A DNA stretch of 64,000 bases, taken from positions 1 through 64,000 of the forward strand of contig WVZY01000022.1 in assembly GCA_011772205.1 (NCBI GenBank), given 5' to 3'. Shown here in pieces: positions 34,520 to 43,510 of the stretch. The translations under genes and the position numbers were made by a program. Every line of letters starts with the position of its first letter. Position 1 is the first letter of the stretch. This DNA is from Candidatus Latescibacterota bacterium. Lineage in GTDB: Bacteria; Krumholzibacteriota; Krumholzibacteriia; WVZY01. Under the pieces are notes generated by a model. That model was not told where the DNA came from. It ran no database searches and saw only the letters and a program-made list of their open reading frames with translations.

Positions 34520-35626
34520 TCAGGATCCGCTCAAAACCTCCCGATATACCTCGATTGTTTTTTTAACTGTGTTCTCATAATCGTACTGCTTGGATTTTTT
34601 CTTGGCCAAGCCCACGCAGCGTTCCCGCAGCTGCGGATCCGACAGCATTCGAATCATCGCCTGAGCGAGCTCAACCCGTTCACCGGGAGGCACGAGAAGG
34701 CCCGTTTCTCCGTCCTCGATGAGATCCGGGATTCCCCCGGTGTTGGTTGCAACCACCGGCACGCCGATCGCCTGGGCGTCCATTATCGACGTGCACAATC
34801 CCTCTAGACGCGACGATAGCACAAAGCAATCAAAAGTAGAGAGGATTTCGAGGACGTCATTCCGAAATCCCGTGAAGATGATTTTTTCCGTCATGCCCAC
34901 TTCTTGCGCCTTACGCTCCAGAGATCGGCGAAGCTCACCCTCCCCCACTATAAGAAATTTTATCCCGCTCATTTTCTTATCGACAATCGCCGCCGCCTCG
35001 ATGAAATCCACCTGAGACTTATGCGGGGCAAGCGCTGCCACGTTGCCGACGATCCACTCAGCTTTTTCCAAGGAGAATTCCTTTTTCAGATAACTCGTCT
35101 CGTTCATGCGGTCGAACTTTCCGAGGTCGATACCGCTCGGAACGAGTTTGATGCGCTCTCTCTCGATTCCGCACGCTATGAGAACATCGCGTACTCCCGT
35201 CGAGATAGCGAGATAAACATCGGCGCCGCGCCGGTACTTGAGCGCGCTGAATCGGTTGCTTCCCACCGCAAAGTCCACACGACGGCTCACTAGCAGCTTC
35301 GGCCTCGAGCGGAGGCCAACCGTCGCGAGAAACGCAACGCCGTGAGCGTGGGACGAATGCGAGTGGATGATGTCGAACGATTCCCTCCGGCATAAGCGCC
35401 TCAACCTCCACGCTCCCATCAAATCGGCGCTTCCGGCGATGGGGACATCGAACGTGGGAACGCCCAGTTGCTTTGCGCGCTCCCCGATCCTGCTGCCTGG
35501 AGGCGATGCAAGGGCCGGACTGCAGCCCGCGTCGCCAAGCCCCTTCATCAAAAGCTCGAGCTGCGCCTCACCCCCCCTCCACGTTTCCTCGGAATCGACC
35601 ATCAGCACGCGTGCGGGAATGCTCAT
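34520..35626 (-). CDS. GT4-family glycosyltransferase
   Basis: This is a 368-residue GT-B enzyme: ARVLMVDSEETWRGGEAQLELL at the start, HSHSSHAHGVAFLA acceptor region, then VAALAPHKSQVDFIEAA, VLSSRLEGLCTSIMDAQAIGVPVVATN and the LLVPPGE loop. WRGGEAQ is the pattern found in LPS core and O-antigen transferases of this type. The start at 35626 lies four bases after the preceding gene's stop; the frame continues to 35821 as an overlap. It is the last gene of the LPS core block on this strand. Confidence 0.9.
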   Translation of the reverse strand: MSIPARVLMVDSEETWRGGEAQLELLMKGLGDAGCSPALASPPGSRIGERAKQLGVPTFDVPIAGSADLMGAWRLRRLCRRESFDIIHSHSSHAHGVAFLATVGLRSRPKLLVSRRVDFAVGSNRFSALKYRRGADVYLAISTGVRDVLIACGIERERIKLVPSGIDLGKFDRMNETSYLKKEFSLEKAEWIVGNVAALAPHKSQVDFIEAAAIVDKKMSGIKFLIVGEGELRRSLERKAQEVGMTEKIIFTGFRNDVLEILSTFDCFVLSSRLEGLCTSIMDAQAIGVPVVATNTGGIPDLIEDGETGLLVPPGERVELAQAMIRMLSDPQLRERCVGLAKKKSKQYDYENTVKKTIEVYREVLSGS

Positions 35627-35630
35627 AATG

Positions 35631-36758
35631 TCAACCAACCGCCTCGTTGCAATAATCGAGGAACGACTCGGCAATCCGCTTGCTTTGGTATCTCTCATGG
35701 AGCAAGCGGTACGCGCGGGCACCGATCCCCGCGTTGTCTTCCGGAGAGGATGCCAGGTAATTAATTTTTTCCGCCAGTGCTTCCGCATCTCCGGGGGGAA
35801 CGAGGCATATGGTGTCCCCATCCACGAAATGCTCGCGTATCGCCCTGCTTGCCGCGGTGACCACCGTTTTCCCCATTGCCATACATTGATACACTTTGTT
35901 TGGCACCACCCGCAGCGCTTTATCCGTCTTTCCGAAGATGCCGAGGCACAACGATGCGGAGCTGATCCGGCCGGGGAGGGACTCGGTCGGCACCCGCCTC
36001 ATCAGACGAACATTCTCCAGACCTTCCGCGTTAACGTACGATTCGACATCTTCGAATGTCTGTCCACCCCCAATGAGCTCGAACACGATGTCTTGCTGAT
36101 TACGAAGCGCCTTTGCCGCTTCGACGATCGTTGGAACCCCGTGTAGCGGAAGATAGGTTCCATAGAATAATACTGTGAACTTCGATGGTTCTCTTGGGAT
36201 GGACTCAAGTTGAGCTTCACCGCCAATTGGCAGCTTGAACAGCTCTTCGTCGAAACCCACAGGCAGCACCCGCACCTTGTTCTCGGAAGCACCGAGTTGG
36301 GAGATATAATATTCTGCATGGGCCTCCGTGTCGGCCAGCACCAAATCTGGAAGTGCCAGCGACATCCGGTCGAGATTCTTGTTGTGCCACGCTTGCAGCG
36401 AATATTCGCCGGCATCCCCGCGATCGCGCACCTTCGTATCGAAACGAGAAACAAGCGGATCGAAAACAACGATTTTTCTCGTGAGTTTCCCGAGAAGCCA
36501 GGCGAGAGGAACGTCCTTATGGCGGAATTCCGGCACGTAGATCACAGAAAAATCCCTTTTCGAGAACATGTATTTCAAGAACAGATTCGTATAGCGGACG
36601 GGCAATCGTTGCTTGTGGGATACATGACATTCGCTGACCCCAAGCCCGAGCTTCTCGAGTCCCTTTCGAAGAACGGTACTGCGCGGATATCCCGTCACAA
36701 AACCGCCGAAAACGCAGACACCCTTTAATTTTTTCTTTTTAGTCTTTGATATTCCCAT
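35631..36758 (-). CDS. GT4-family glycosyltransferase
   Basis: This 375-residue GT-B-type enzyme begins with a lysine-rich leader, KKKKLKGVCVFGGF. The donor region has VLFYGTYLPLHGVPTIVEAA, GIFGKTDKALRVVPNKVYQCMAMGKTVVTA and LVPPGDAEALAEKI. It resembles glycosyltransferases of LPS and teichuronic-type loci, with an acceptor domain rich in basic residues. The ATG at 36758 is the first reasonable start. It overlaps the GT2 gene by 34 nt, in a different frame, so the true start may lie a little further down. Donor unknown. Confidence 0.82.
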   Translation of the reverse strand: MGISKTKKKKLKGVCVFGGFVTGYPRSTVLRKGLEKLGLGVSECHVSHKQRLPVRYTNLFLKYMFSKRDFSVIYVPEFRHKDVPLAWLLGKLTRKIVVFDPLVSRFDTKVRDRGDAGEYSLQAWHNKNLDRMSLALPDLVLADTEAHAEYYISQLGASENKVRVLPVGFDEELFKLPIGGEAQLESIPREPSKFTVLFYGTYLPLHGVPTIVEAAKALRNQQDIVFELIGGGQTFEDVESYVNAEGLENVRLMRRVPTESLPGRISSASLCLGIFGKTDKALRVVPNKVYQCMAMGKTVVTAASRAIREHFVDGDTICLVPPGDAEALAEKINYLASSPEDNAGIGARAYRLLHERYQSKRIAESFLDYCNEAVG

Positions 36759-37489
36759 GCTTTTGCATATTTGAGAAAGACACCGTATGAAGACAGCAGG
36801 CATAGCACAAAACCCTGCACTCCGTCTAGGATACCACCCTGGAGCGCATACATTCGTAAGAAGCGGAACGGTGGATGGAGAACAGCGTTCAGGATCGGAT
36901 GCCGTCCTCCCCTTTCGATGTAGTCTTTTGCACCCCGGCTGCTGTAGTCGTTGATCTTTCGGAAATGATGCTCGACATCCGAGTACGGAAAATGATGAAG
37001 TGTCGATTCGAGGATGCCGGCATCTCCATCGAGCGACACTTCTTCGTGAACCTCCCTCTCGTTGTATATTCCGAAGGTTTTGCGAAACAGCCGAAGGACC
37101 TTGTCCCGCTGCCAACCGCAATGATGAATCTTTTTGCCCAGATACTCGCTGTTTCGCCGGATCCAGAATCCCTTATTGGGCAAGCGGGACGAATCAAGCT
37201 CCTGAATCTCCGACCTGAGTTGCCTGGAAAGGGTTTCATCCGCATCCACAACGAGCACCCAATCGTTCTTTGCGCGAGCGATCGCCCAATTCTTCTGCCT
37301 GGCGGCCGAAGGGTAGGGGCGCCTGTAAATTGTCGTCGGGAATTCCCTGGCGATTTCAACAGTGCGGTCGGAACTGAATGAATCCACCACGATCACTTCG
37401 CCGAATCCATCGAGCGCTTCGAGACAGCGGCGGATATTCTTCTCTTCGTTGTAGGCGGTTACTATGACAGAAATATTTTTCAGTTCCAC
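36725..37489 (-). CDS. GT2-family glycosyltransferase (LPS core type)
   Basis: This 254-residue GT-A enzyme has ISVIVTAYNEEKNIRRCLEAL at the start, VVDSFSSDRTVEIA, VLVVDADETLS (metal aspartates) and FRKTFGIYNEREVHEEV. This is the WaaE/KdtX pattern, which adds glucose to the inner-core heptose. A C-terminal hydrophobic segment (ILDGVQGFVLCLLSSYGVF) suggests membrane association. The start at GTG 37489 follows GAAGGA and lies two bases after the GT9 stop. The longer frame to 37819 has no support. Its place between heptosyltransferase genes supports core assembly. Confidence 0.88.
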   Translation of the reverse strand: MELKNISVIVTAYNEEKNIRRCLEALDGFGEVIVVDSFSSDRTVEIAREFPTTIYRRPYPSAARQKNWAIARAKNDWVLVVDADETLSRQLRSEIQELDSSRLPNKGFWIRRNSEYLGKKIHHCGWQRDKVLRLFRKTFGIYNEREVHEEVSLDGDAGILESTLHHFPYSDVEHHFRKINDYSSRGAKDYIERGGRHPILNAVLHPPFRFLRMYALQGGILDGVQGFVLCLLSSYGVFLKYAKAWEYQRLKRKN

Positions 37490-37491
37490 CG

Positions 37492-38568
37492 CTATCCTTC
37501 TTTCAACCGATCGATGGCTTCGATTTGCTCCATCACGGCCTCGGGTGTGATCCCTCCCATGCACGGTGAGCCAAACGGACACCTGAGAAGCCTGCACGGA
37601 GAGCATGAGAGCCCCCTGTAAACATACGTGTCGAACTCGCCGCCCATGTGCCACTCCAGCGGACTGGTTGGGCCAAAGATCGTAACAGTCGGTACGCGGG
37701 TACAAGCGGCAAGGTGTTTCAGCCCGGAATCGATCGTTACCAGGCATCCAAGATGCTTGAGGAATCCAGGTAGTGCAGGCAGTGGAAGGGATGGTCCCAT
37801 GAGAGCTCCCGGATCGCACCGCCTTGCAATAGAGAGAACTCTCTCTTTCTCTCCGGGTCCCCAGATGAATACAACGTGATTGCCCTGGTGAGCCAGCCGA
37901 TTCGCAAGCTCGATGAAGTGCTCATCCGGCCACGCTTTCGCCGGGTAAGGATTGCCCGGATTCAAACCGATGACCCCGCCTCGATCCAGCGCTCCTGGAT
38001 CCAAACCCGCGTCGATGAGGGCTTTCCTCCCTTCATCGACGTCTTCATCCTCGGGTTTGAGTTCCGTCAAAAGGCGTCTCGCCGGAGCCTCGATCCCGAT
38101 ATGCCTGACGATGGCCAGAGCACAATCCTGAGATGTGCGGGGGATCAACCGACCGTTTTTATGTATTGCCCTCGGTTCGACATTTGTGTAAACCAACTTC
38201 CTCACACGGACGTCGAAGCCGACCCGGACCGGTGCGCCGGACAGCGCGGTAATAAGCGCCGACCTTGGATTCGAGTGAAAATCGAGCGTCCAAGCTGCCC
38301 GCAGACTCCTCACATCCTCGACATATTGAATGAATCGAGTCAAACCGTCTGACCCCCTTACTGACGGCGGTTGCGCCAGTAGCACATCGATGAAATCCGC
38401 CTTCTTGAGGAGATCGTGATAGTGGCTGTCAACGACAAAAGCTATCGTTCGCACGAGCCCGGATTTCTTGACCGCCTCCAACGCCCCGAGCGTGGCAAGG
38501 ACGTCGCCCAGCTGACGGAGCCGGATCGCAAGCAATGTCGCTTCGTTATTATAGTTAAATTTGCTCAT
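37492..38568 (-). CDS. GT9-family heptosyltransferase-like protein
   Basis: This 358-residue protein has AIRLRQLGDVLATLGALEAVK at the N-terminus, the ADP-heptose-type donor site IGLNPGNPYPAKAWPDEHFIELA, and the TIDSGLKHLAACTRVPTVTIFGPTSPLEWHMGG motif typical of heptosyltransferases. Near the end CSPCRLLRCPFGSPCMGGI provides the conserved cysteines that precede the last helix. It may add the first or second core heptose. A promoter lies upstream (38655-38684). The exact position in the core cannot be told. Confidence 0.88.
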   Translation of the reverse strand: MSKFNYNNEATLLAIRLRQLGDVLATLGALEAVKKSGLVRTIAFVVDSHYHDLLKKADFIDVLLAQPPSVRGSDGLTRFIQYVEDVRSLRAAWTLDFHSNPRSALITALSGAPVRVGFDVRVRKLVYTNVEPRAIHKNGRLIPRTSQDCALAIVRHIGIEAPARRLLTELKPEDEDVDEGRKALIDAGLDPGALDRGGVIGLNPGNPYPAKAWPDEHFIELANRLAHQGNHVVFIWGPGEKERVLSIARRCDPGALMGPSLPLPALPGFLKHLGCLVTIDSGLKHLAACTRVPTVTIFGPTSPLEWHMGGEFDTYVYRGLSCSPCRLLRCPFGSPCMGGITPEAVMEQIEAIDRLKEG

Positions 38569-38654
38569 CCCCGAAACGCTTCGATCACTTCATCCAGCGG
38601 GCGATCTGGGAGAACGCCCTGTTACATAACACTCGCCTTTTTTCGAATGCGCGT

Positions 38655-38684
38655 ATTGTATCAGCGACGAAGTCCGCGCCGCAA
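38655..38684 (-). promoter_or_regulatory. sigma70-like promoter of the GT9 gene
   Basis: On the minus strand TTGCGG (38679-38684), an 18-bp spacer and TACAAT (38655-38660). It lies about 87 nt before the ATG at 38568, in a 301-bp gap between divergent genes. The other half of the gap (38690-38869) shows no clear plus-strand promoter. Confidence 0.5.
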
Positions 38685-38869
38685 CTTGGATATGCACTAA
38701 GGATGCACAAGGTTCGCCCGGCATGTCAGGCGATCCATTCAACGTATAGTGTTCGAGGATTTTGATCTTGTAACGGCATATCTCGCTTGCGACAATAGAC
38801 CGCACGCGCGAGATGAAGCCACGGCTGCAGATTGGATCGAATTCAATTAAATACGAAAACCGAATAGCC

Positions 38870-39763
38870 ATGCCAGATAATTCCGCCCAGCGATCAGACG
38901 ACGATCTCCTCGCCGGAGTCCGGAAAGGTTTCGAAAAATCGTTCATGCAGACGCCGCTCGAACAGCAAATCGCTAGATGCGATGGATACGAACTGGTACC
39001 ACTGTTCGAGCGCTGGTTGCCCGATAACCAACCGATTCTCGAGGCGGGTTGCGGTTCGGGGAGATGGGTCGGCTGGTTTCTGAAACACGGGTGGGAAGCG
39101 GCCGGTCTCGATTGGAGCGAGGCACTGTGTGCACGCGCCAGAGAAAATCTTCCTGCGGCCCGGTTCGAATCGGGAGATATTAGGGCGATGCCTTTTGCCG
39201 ACGGTGAGTTCGGGGTCGTCGTTTCGCTGGGATCCGTGGAACATGCTCTAGAGGGTCCGGAGCCGGCGCTTCGCGAGTTCTATCGCGTGCTGCGCCCGGG
39301 CGGAATCGGGATTATCTCCGTTCCCTTCAACGGCCCGGTTAGAAAGACAATGAGATATCTCAGATGGCCCGCCCATCGAGCTAAAGCGATCCCATGGTTG
39401 CGGCGAGCTTTCGGGAAGCCCGGTTGGAACGGTCGAAGCTTGAGAGATGCGAAGAGGCAATCAGCGGTCGCAGCCGATTGGACGGCTGTCTATCGATGCG
39501 GTGAGCAGGGTTGGCATTTCTATGAATATCATTTCGCGAAAGTGCAAATGCGTTCCTTCATCAGCAGGACGGGGTTTCAGATTATCGAGGAATTCGTCGC
39601 GATAGCGGATGAGGGAGTGCTTCAGAATTTCGGCCGAATAGCTGGGCGATTCCACATTTCTGAAGGACGCGTGAGGCTTTCCCCGATTGGCAAGCTGCTC
39701 CGGATGTTGCTGCCCGGCCGAATGGTCGGACACATGCTCGTATATGTCATTCGGCGCGATTAG
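38870..39763 (+). CDS. class I SAM-dependent methyltransferase
   Basis: This is a 297-residue methyltransferase. Motif I ILEAGCGSGRWVGWF, motif II GLDWS, and SLGSVEHALEGPEPALREFYRVLRPGG are the standard Methyltransf_11 pattern. The C-terminal part is basic with a hydrophobic end (LLPGRMVGHMLVYVI). It is the only plus-strand gene in the LPS block and meets the GT9 gene at 39789 head to head at the stops, only 25 nt apart. The start could also be an ATG at 38813; neither has a good ribosome site. It may methylate a core or O-antigen sugar, unproven. Confidence 0.85.
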   Translation: MPDNSAQRSDDDLLAGVRKGFEKSFMQTPLEQQIARCDGYELVPLFERWLPDNQPILEAGCGSGRWVGWFLKHGWEAAGLDWSEALCARARENLPAARFESGDIRAMPFADGEFGVVVSLGSVEHALEGPEPALREFYRVLRPGGIGIISVPFNGPVRKTMRYLRWPAHRAKAIPWLRRAFGKPGWNGRSLRDAKRQSAVAADWTAVYRCGEQGWHFYEYHFAKVQMRSFISRTGFQIIEEFVAIADEGVLQNFGRIAGRFHISEGRVRLSPIGKLLRMLLPGRMVGHMLVYVIRRD

Positions 39764-39788
39764 CGTCGCAGTAAAGCCCGCCTGGAAC

Positions 39789-40883
39789 CTAACCGGAATC
39801 CGCCGCCCCAGCCGAGGATGACCCCTGTTCGAGAACCCCGATTACAAGCCGCTCGACCGCTTCAACTTCCAGTCCTTCGAGACACGTGAGATGATCACAG
39901 AAGTGACTGTGGCACGGCCGGCACGCGACCGGAACATAAGCAGCACGGAAAGGACCAAAGCGCTCATAAGGGAACCAGACATCCGGCTCGCTGCTTCCAA
40001 AAATGCCTACCGTCGGCGTTCCAACGGCCACCGAGAGGTGCATCGCCCCGCCATCACAGTAGACTCCCGCACTCAGCTCCCCCATGACCGCTGCGGCGTC
40101 TCGGACGGAAAGTTCGGGAAGATAGGCAGCACCGTTTCCCAAGGAGTTGCGTAACCGATCCGTGAATTCACCGCCCTCTCCGGGTCCACGAAACACGACG
40201 ACCTCCGCCCCGAGACGAGCCTTGAGACCGGCGGCCAGCGAAGCGAAGGACGCGACAGGCCACCGCTTCACCTCCCACTTGCCTCCCGGATGGATGCCGA
40301 CTTTTTGCTTTGCCACGTTTACGCCCAGCCCATCGAGAAGCACTCGCGCCCGACGGCTCTCTTCGGGGGAGACGGTGATCCGAGGTTTCTGGATATCAGC
40401 ATCTATTCCCAGCGTGTTCAAATAATAGAGGTGATGCGCTGCCGAAGATCGAATGTCGGCGGGGACGTGAACAGTGTGCGTGTACAGATGCCTCCGGACC
40501 CGCCTCGTTCCACCCAGCCGGAATCGTGCGCCGGTCGCCCATATCAGAAACGCGCTTCTCGGATTCGATAGCAGGTCGATCGCCAGTGCGAAACGCCGCT
40601 CGCGAAGGCGACGGATCAGCCGAACGGTGGCAGCGACGCCTTCACCGGGATCCGGCACGCGATGCACGGCTCTGATCGCGGATTCGGGATCCAGCAGCTC
40701 GGCCCCAGGTCGTTTGGACAGATAATCGATATCGCATTTAGGGAACCTCTGTTTGATCGCATAAGCGAGTGGGAGAGTGAGAATCACATCCCCGAGATAT
40801 TGAAGGCGGCTCACAAGGACGGGCGCACCTCGAGAGAGCGATTCAATGACTGTCTCGATTCGATTCGCCATCACCCTGTTCAC
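39789..40883 (-). CDS. GT9-family heptosyltransferase-like protein
   Basis: This 364-residue member of the heptosyltransferase family has PVLVSRLQYLGDVILTLPLAYAIK at the N-terminus, the donor region GIHPGGKWEVKRWPVASFASLA, and CDGGAMHLSVAVGTPTVGIFGSSEPDVWFPY. CRPCHSHFCDHLTCLEGL has the conserved cysteines of this group. It starts at GTG overlapping the adenylyltransferase stop (GTGA), so it is coupled to the ADP-heptose synthesis gene; an ATG four codons later is possible. It belongs to the LPS core block. Confidence 0.9.
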   Translation of the reverse strand: MNRVMANRIETVIESLSRGAPVLVSRLQYLGDVILTLPLAYAIKQRFPKCDIDYLSKRPGAELLDPESAIRAVHRVPDPGEGVAATVRLIRRLRERRFALAIDLLSNPRSAFLIWATGARFRLGGTRRVRRHLYTHTVHVPADIRSSAAHHLYYLNTLGIDADIQKPRITVSPEESRRARVLLDGLGVNVAKQKVGIHPGGKWEVKRWPVASFASLAAGLKARLGAEVVVFRGPGEGGEFTDRLRNSLGNGAAYLPELSVRDAAAVMGELSAGVYCDGGAMHLSVAVGTPTVGIFGSSEPDVWFPYERFGPFRAAYVPVACRPCHSHFCDHLTCLEGLEVEAVERLVIGVLEQGSSSAGAADSG

Positions 40884-41377
40884 TCGCTCTTCTTTTCAAG
40901 GTCCCGTATCTTCGCCAGCACATCGCTGGATGCATGCGACTTCGGATCCCCGACGATCACCGTTTCAATACCCAGTCGTTTGGAAGTCTCCAGCTCGGGA
41001 ACGTTGTCCACCGTATAATCCGTTCCTTTTGCGTGGCGGCGCGGCCGCAGCGTCTCGAGAAGCACGCACACATCCGGTTCTGGAAACAGCAGCACTGCAT
41101 CAACCCACCGAATCGAGGACAGCACGGCTGCACGGTCCGATTCATTCAGGGCCGGGCGCCGGGTGCCTTTGATCTTCCGCGTGCTTTCATCATCGTTCAG
41201 AGCCACGATGAGGAAGTCACCCTTTTCTTTGGCGCTCTGGAGGTATCGAACATGACCCACATGAAGAGGGTCGAAGCAGCCGTTCGACAGGACTACCTGC
41301 TTTGCTCCGGTGCTTTGGATATAGGCCAGCAGATCACTTGCAGTTCGAAAAATCGGTGCTCTCTTGCTCGAAGACAC
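40880..41377 (-). CDS. rfaE2: D-glycero-beta-D-manno-heptose 1-phosphate adenylyltransferase
   Basis: This 165-residue protein is the HldE C-terminal function as a separate gene. The cytidylyltransferase fold has LSNGCFDPLHVGHVRYL with the catalytic HVGH at residues 39-42, ALNDDESTRKIKG and RRHAKGTDYT. It converts heptose-1-phosphate and ATP to ADP-heptose for LPS core synthesis. It starts at GTG 11 nt after the kinase gene's stop, so the two halves of HldE are adjacent but not fused. Confidence 0.95.
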   Translation of the reverse strand: MSSSKRAPIFRTASDLLAYIQSTGAKQVVLSNGCFDPLHVGHVRYLQSAKEKGDFLIVALNDDESTRKIKGTRRPALNESDRAAVLSSIRWVDAVLLFPEPDVCVLLETLRPRRHAKGTDYTVDNVPELETSKRLGIETVIVGDPKSHASSDVLAKIRDLEKKSE

Positions 41378-41388
41378 AATGAAGCTTT

Positions 41389-42405
41389 CTAGCTGGATGC
41401 GATCGAGGAAGGATACTGTTCAAGGCGAGCGCGCAGCTCCTCAGGGGAGACCGTGGCCGTCCCCCTTTTCATAACCACCACCGAAGCCGCATACGTCGCC
41501 ATTTCGGCAGCTTCGGTAAGCGTGGCTCCAGCGGCAAGAGACAGCGAAGTGACGGCCGACACGGTGTCCCCCGCTCCCGTTACGTCTGTGGCCTCATTAC
41601 TCCCGATGACACCGATAGTGCTCCGGGTTCCACCGGGCTCGCGCACGAACATCCCCGAGCTTCCACGCGTAACGATCACCCCTCGAAGCCCGGCTTCGGC
41701 AACGAGTTTCTCGGTCATCGTCTCAAGATGAGCAGTTCCGCTCGCCTTCAGGTTCAAAGCCTCAATGACCTCCGATTCGTTTGGCGTTGCAGCCGTCGCT
41801 CCATTGTAATCCAGGAGGTGGTGGCGGCTGTCCACAACGATGGGAATGCCCAGTGTTCGCCCCATTTCGATCGCTGCGTCGCTAACCGGTCCGGGGACCA
41901 CGCCCATTCCGTAATCGGAGATCAACACCACATCGCTTTTTTGGACCGCCTCACCCATGCGTTTTTGGAGAATCCTCGTAAGAGGAGATCCGCTGTCGAT
42001 ACAATATGAACGGTCGATGCGGACGACCTGCTGCCGCTGTGCGTGCAGTTCTCCCGCAACGACCCGAATCTTCACTGCTGTTTCGATTTCTGCCGATCGC
42101 AGGATACCGGATATGTCCACTCCCCGCTCTTCGAGAAGCCCTAACAGGATGCTTCCCTCAGGATCTTCGCCGACCAATCCAATGGCCTGCGCCTTGGCCA
42201 AAAGCCCCGTAACATTCTGAGCGGCGTTAGCCGCCCCGCCAGGGTGATGGTCCGTTTTGCGGTAGGTCACGACGAGAACCGGTGCTTCCCTGGACACGCG
42301 CTCAGTATCCCCAATCATGTAGCGATCCAGGATAAAGTCACCGACTATCGCAACCCGCAACTTTTTGAAATCGTCCAGCAATTTGGACAACCGTTGATTC
42401 GTCAT
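41389..42405 (-). CDS. rfaE1: D-glycero-beta-D-manno-heptose-7-phosphate kinase
   Basis: This is a 338-residue PfkB-family sugar kinase equal to the HldE N-terminal domain. VAIVGDFILDRYMIGDTERVSREAPV and PGGAANAAQNV are the HldE signature, and the PfkB motif TDVTGAGDTVSAV holds the catalytic aspartate. It makes heptose-1,7-bisphosphate. The ATG at 42405 follows GGAGGG. The upstream frame to 42654 has no support. It is followed by the adenylyltransferase gene, and a heptosyltransferase precedes it. Confidence 0.95.
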   Translation of the reverse strand: MTNQRLSKLLDDFKKLRVAIVGDFILDRYMIGDTERVSREAPVLVVTYRKTDHHPGGAANAAQNVTGLLAKAQAIGLVGEDPEGSILLGLLEERGVDISGILRSAEIETAVKIRVVAGELHAQRQQVVRIDRSYCIDSGSPLTRILQKRMGEAVQKSDVVLISDYGMGVVPGPVSDAAIEMGRTLGIPIVVDSRHHLLDYNGATAATPNESEVIEALNLKASGTAHLETMTEKLVAEAGLRGVIVTRGSSGMFVREPGGTRSTIGVIGSNEATDVTGAGDTVSAVTSLSLAAGATLTEAAEMATYAASVVVMKRGTATVSPEELRARLEQYPSSIASS

Positions 42406-42463
42406 CTCAACAATCCCTCCGTGGGAGAACAACGGCGCGACATCGGGATATTCTACCCCGCGT

Positions 42464-43501
42464 TCAGGCAGATATCGACCCCTTTTTCGCAGCAAGGACC
42501 ACATGCTCAACGACTTTCTCCGGGCTGATGCGTTGAAAGCATTCGAGGTGCGTAGGGCATTCCCGGAGAAAACAGGGGGAACACAGGACGGGCTCCCTTG
42601 CGACCGCAATGTGACTGCCGAGCGGACACGTCCACCTGGGGGATGTGGATCCAAAAATGACTACTGCCGGGATTCCAAGGGAGCCGGCGACATGCGAGGC
42701 TCCGCTGTCATTCGAGACCAGAACGTCCGCCCCTTCTATCAGCGCAAACAATTCCCCGAGTGTGGTTTCGCCGCTCATGTCGAAGGCGCCTTCGATGCCG
42801 GAAGCGATGCGCGCGCACACACCTTTTTCAGAAGGCGCACCGGCCAGAACCACTGGGAACGAGCGCGCAAGCCGCCTGACCGCCTCCCTGCAGAAAGGCT
42901 CCGGCCACAATTTTGCGCTGCCGTAAGTTGCACCCGGGACCACGAGGCAATAACCGCTATCAGGTGCTTTCATCGCTTCGAGCTTCTCAACGAGCGAAGC
43001 CCGCTCGTTATCGAAGACCTCGAGTCGAAGTGCAGAGACATTGCCGCTGGATTCGATACCCAAATGTCTGAGCGCAACTTCGCCCAGACGCAAGTAGCTC
43101 TGGGAGAGATGCTCCTCCCGGAGTCCGGATGGACGTATCGATGTCGTCAAAAGCGAACGGCGGCCGTCCGCTCCAAATCCAACGCGGCAGGCAACCCGGG
43201 CGAGAAAAGGTGGAACGGCGCTGGAAAAGGATGGGGGGAGAATCACGGCGGCAGAAGCGTCGAGCCGCCTGATCATTCGCGCCCTCTGCCTCATGCCCCG
43301 CAGCATGCCCTCGCTCGAATAAACGAGGAGCTCGTCGATACCCTCGACGCCCAAAAAAACACGAGCGGTATAAGACGGAGCCATTACGGACAGGCGTACT
43401 CCCGGCGTTGCGGAAAGCGTGCCGAGCAGCGGCAGGCTCATCACCGCATCCCCCAGCCAGTTGGGCGCGCTGACGATAACCTTGGGGAGTGGCGGTGTCA
43501 T
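42464..43501 (-). CDS. waaF: ADP-heptose--LPS heptosyltransferase II
   Basis: This is a 345-residue GT9 enzyme. VIVSAPNWLGDAVMSLPLL at the start, VVPGATYGSAKLWPEPFC in the middle and LVSNDSGASHVAGSLGIPAVVIFGSTSP in the donor domain are the defining blocks of heptosyltransferase II (WaaF). It adds the second heptose to the inner core. Its place next to the heptose kinase and MsbA is typical. The ATG overlaps nothing. Confidence 0.9.
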   Translation of the reverse strand: MTPPLPKVIVSAPNWLGDAVMSLPLLGTLSATPGVRLSVMAPSYTARVFLGVEGIDELLVYSSEGMLRGMRQRARMIRRLDASAAVILPPSFSSAVPPFLARVACRVGFGADGRRSLLTTSIRPSGLREEHLSQSYLRLGEVALRHLGIESSGNVSALRLEVFDNERASLVEKLEAMKAPDSGYCLVVPGATYGSAKLWPEPFCREAVRRLARSFPVVLAGAPSEKGVCARIASGIEGAFDMSGETTLGELFALIEGADVLVSNDSGASHVAGSLGIPAVVIFGSTSPRWTCPLGSHIAVAREPVLCSPCFLRECPTHLECFQRISPEKVVEHVVLAAKKGSISA

Positions 43502-43510
43502 AGAATTCTA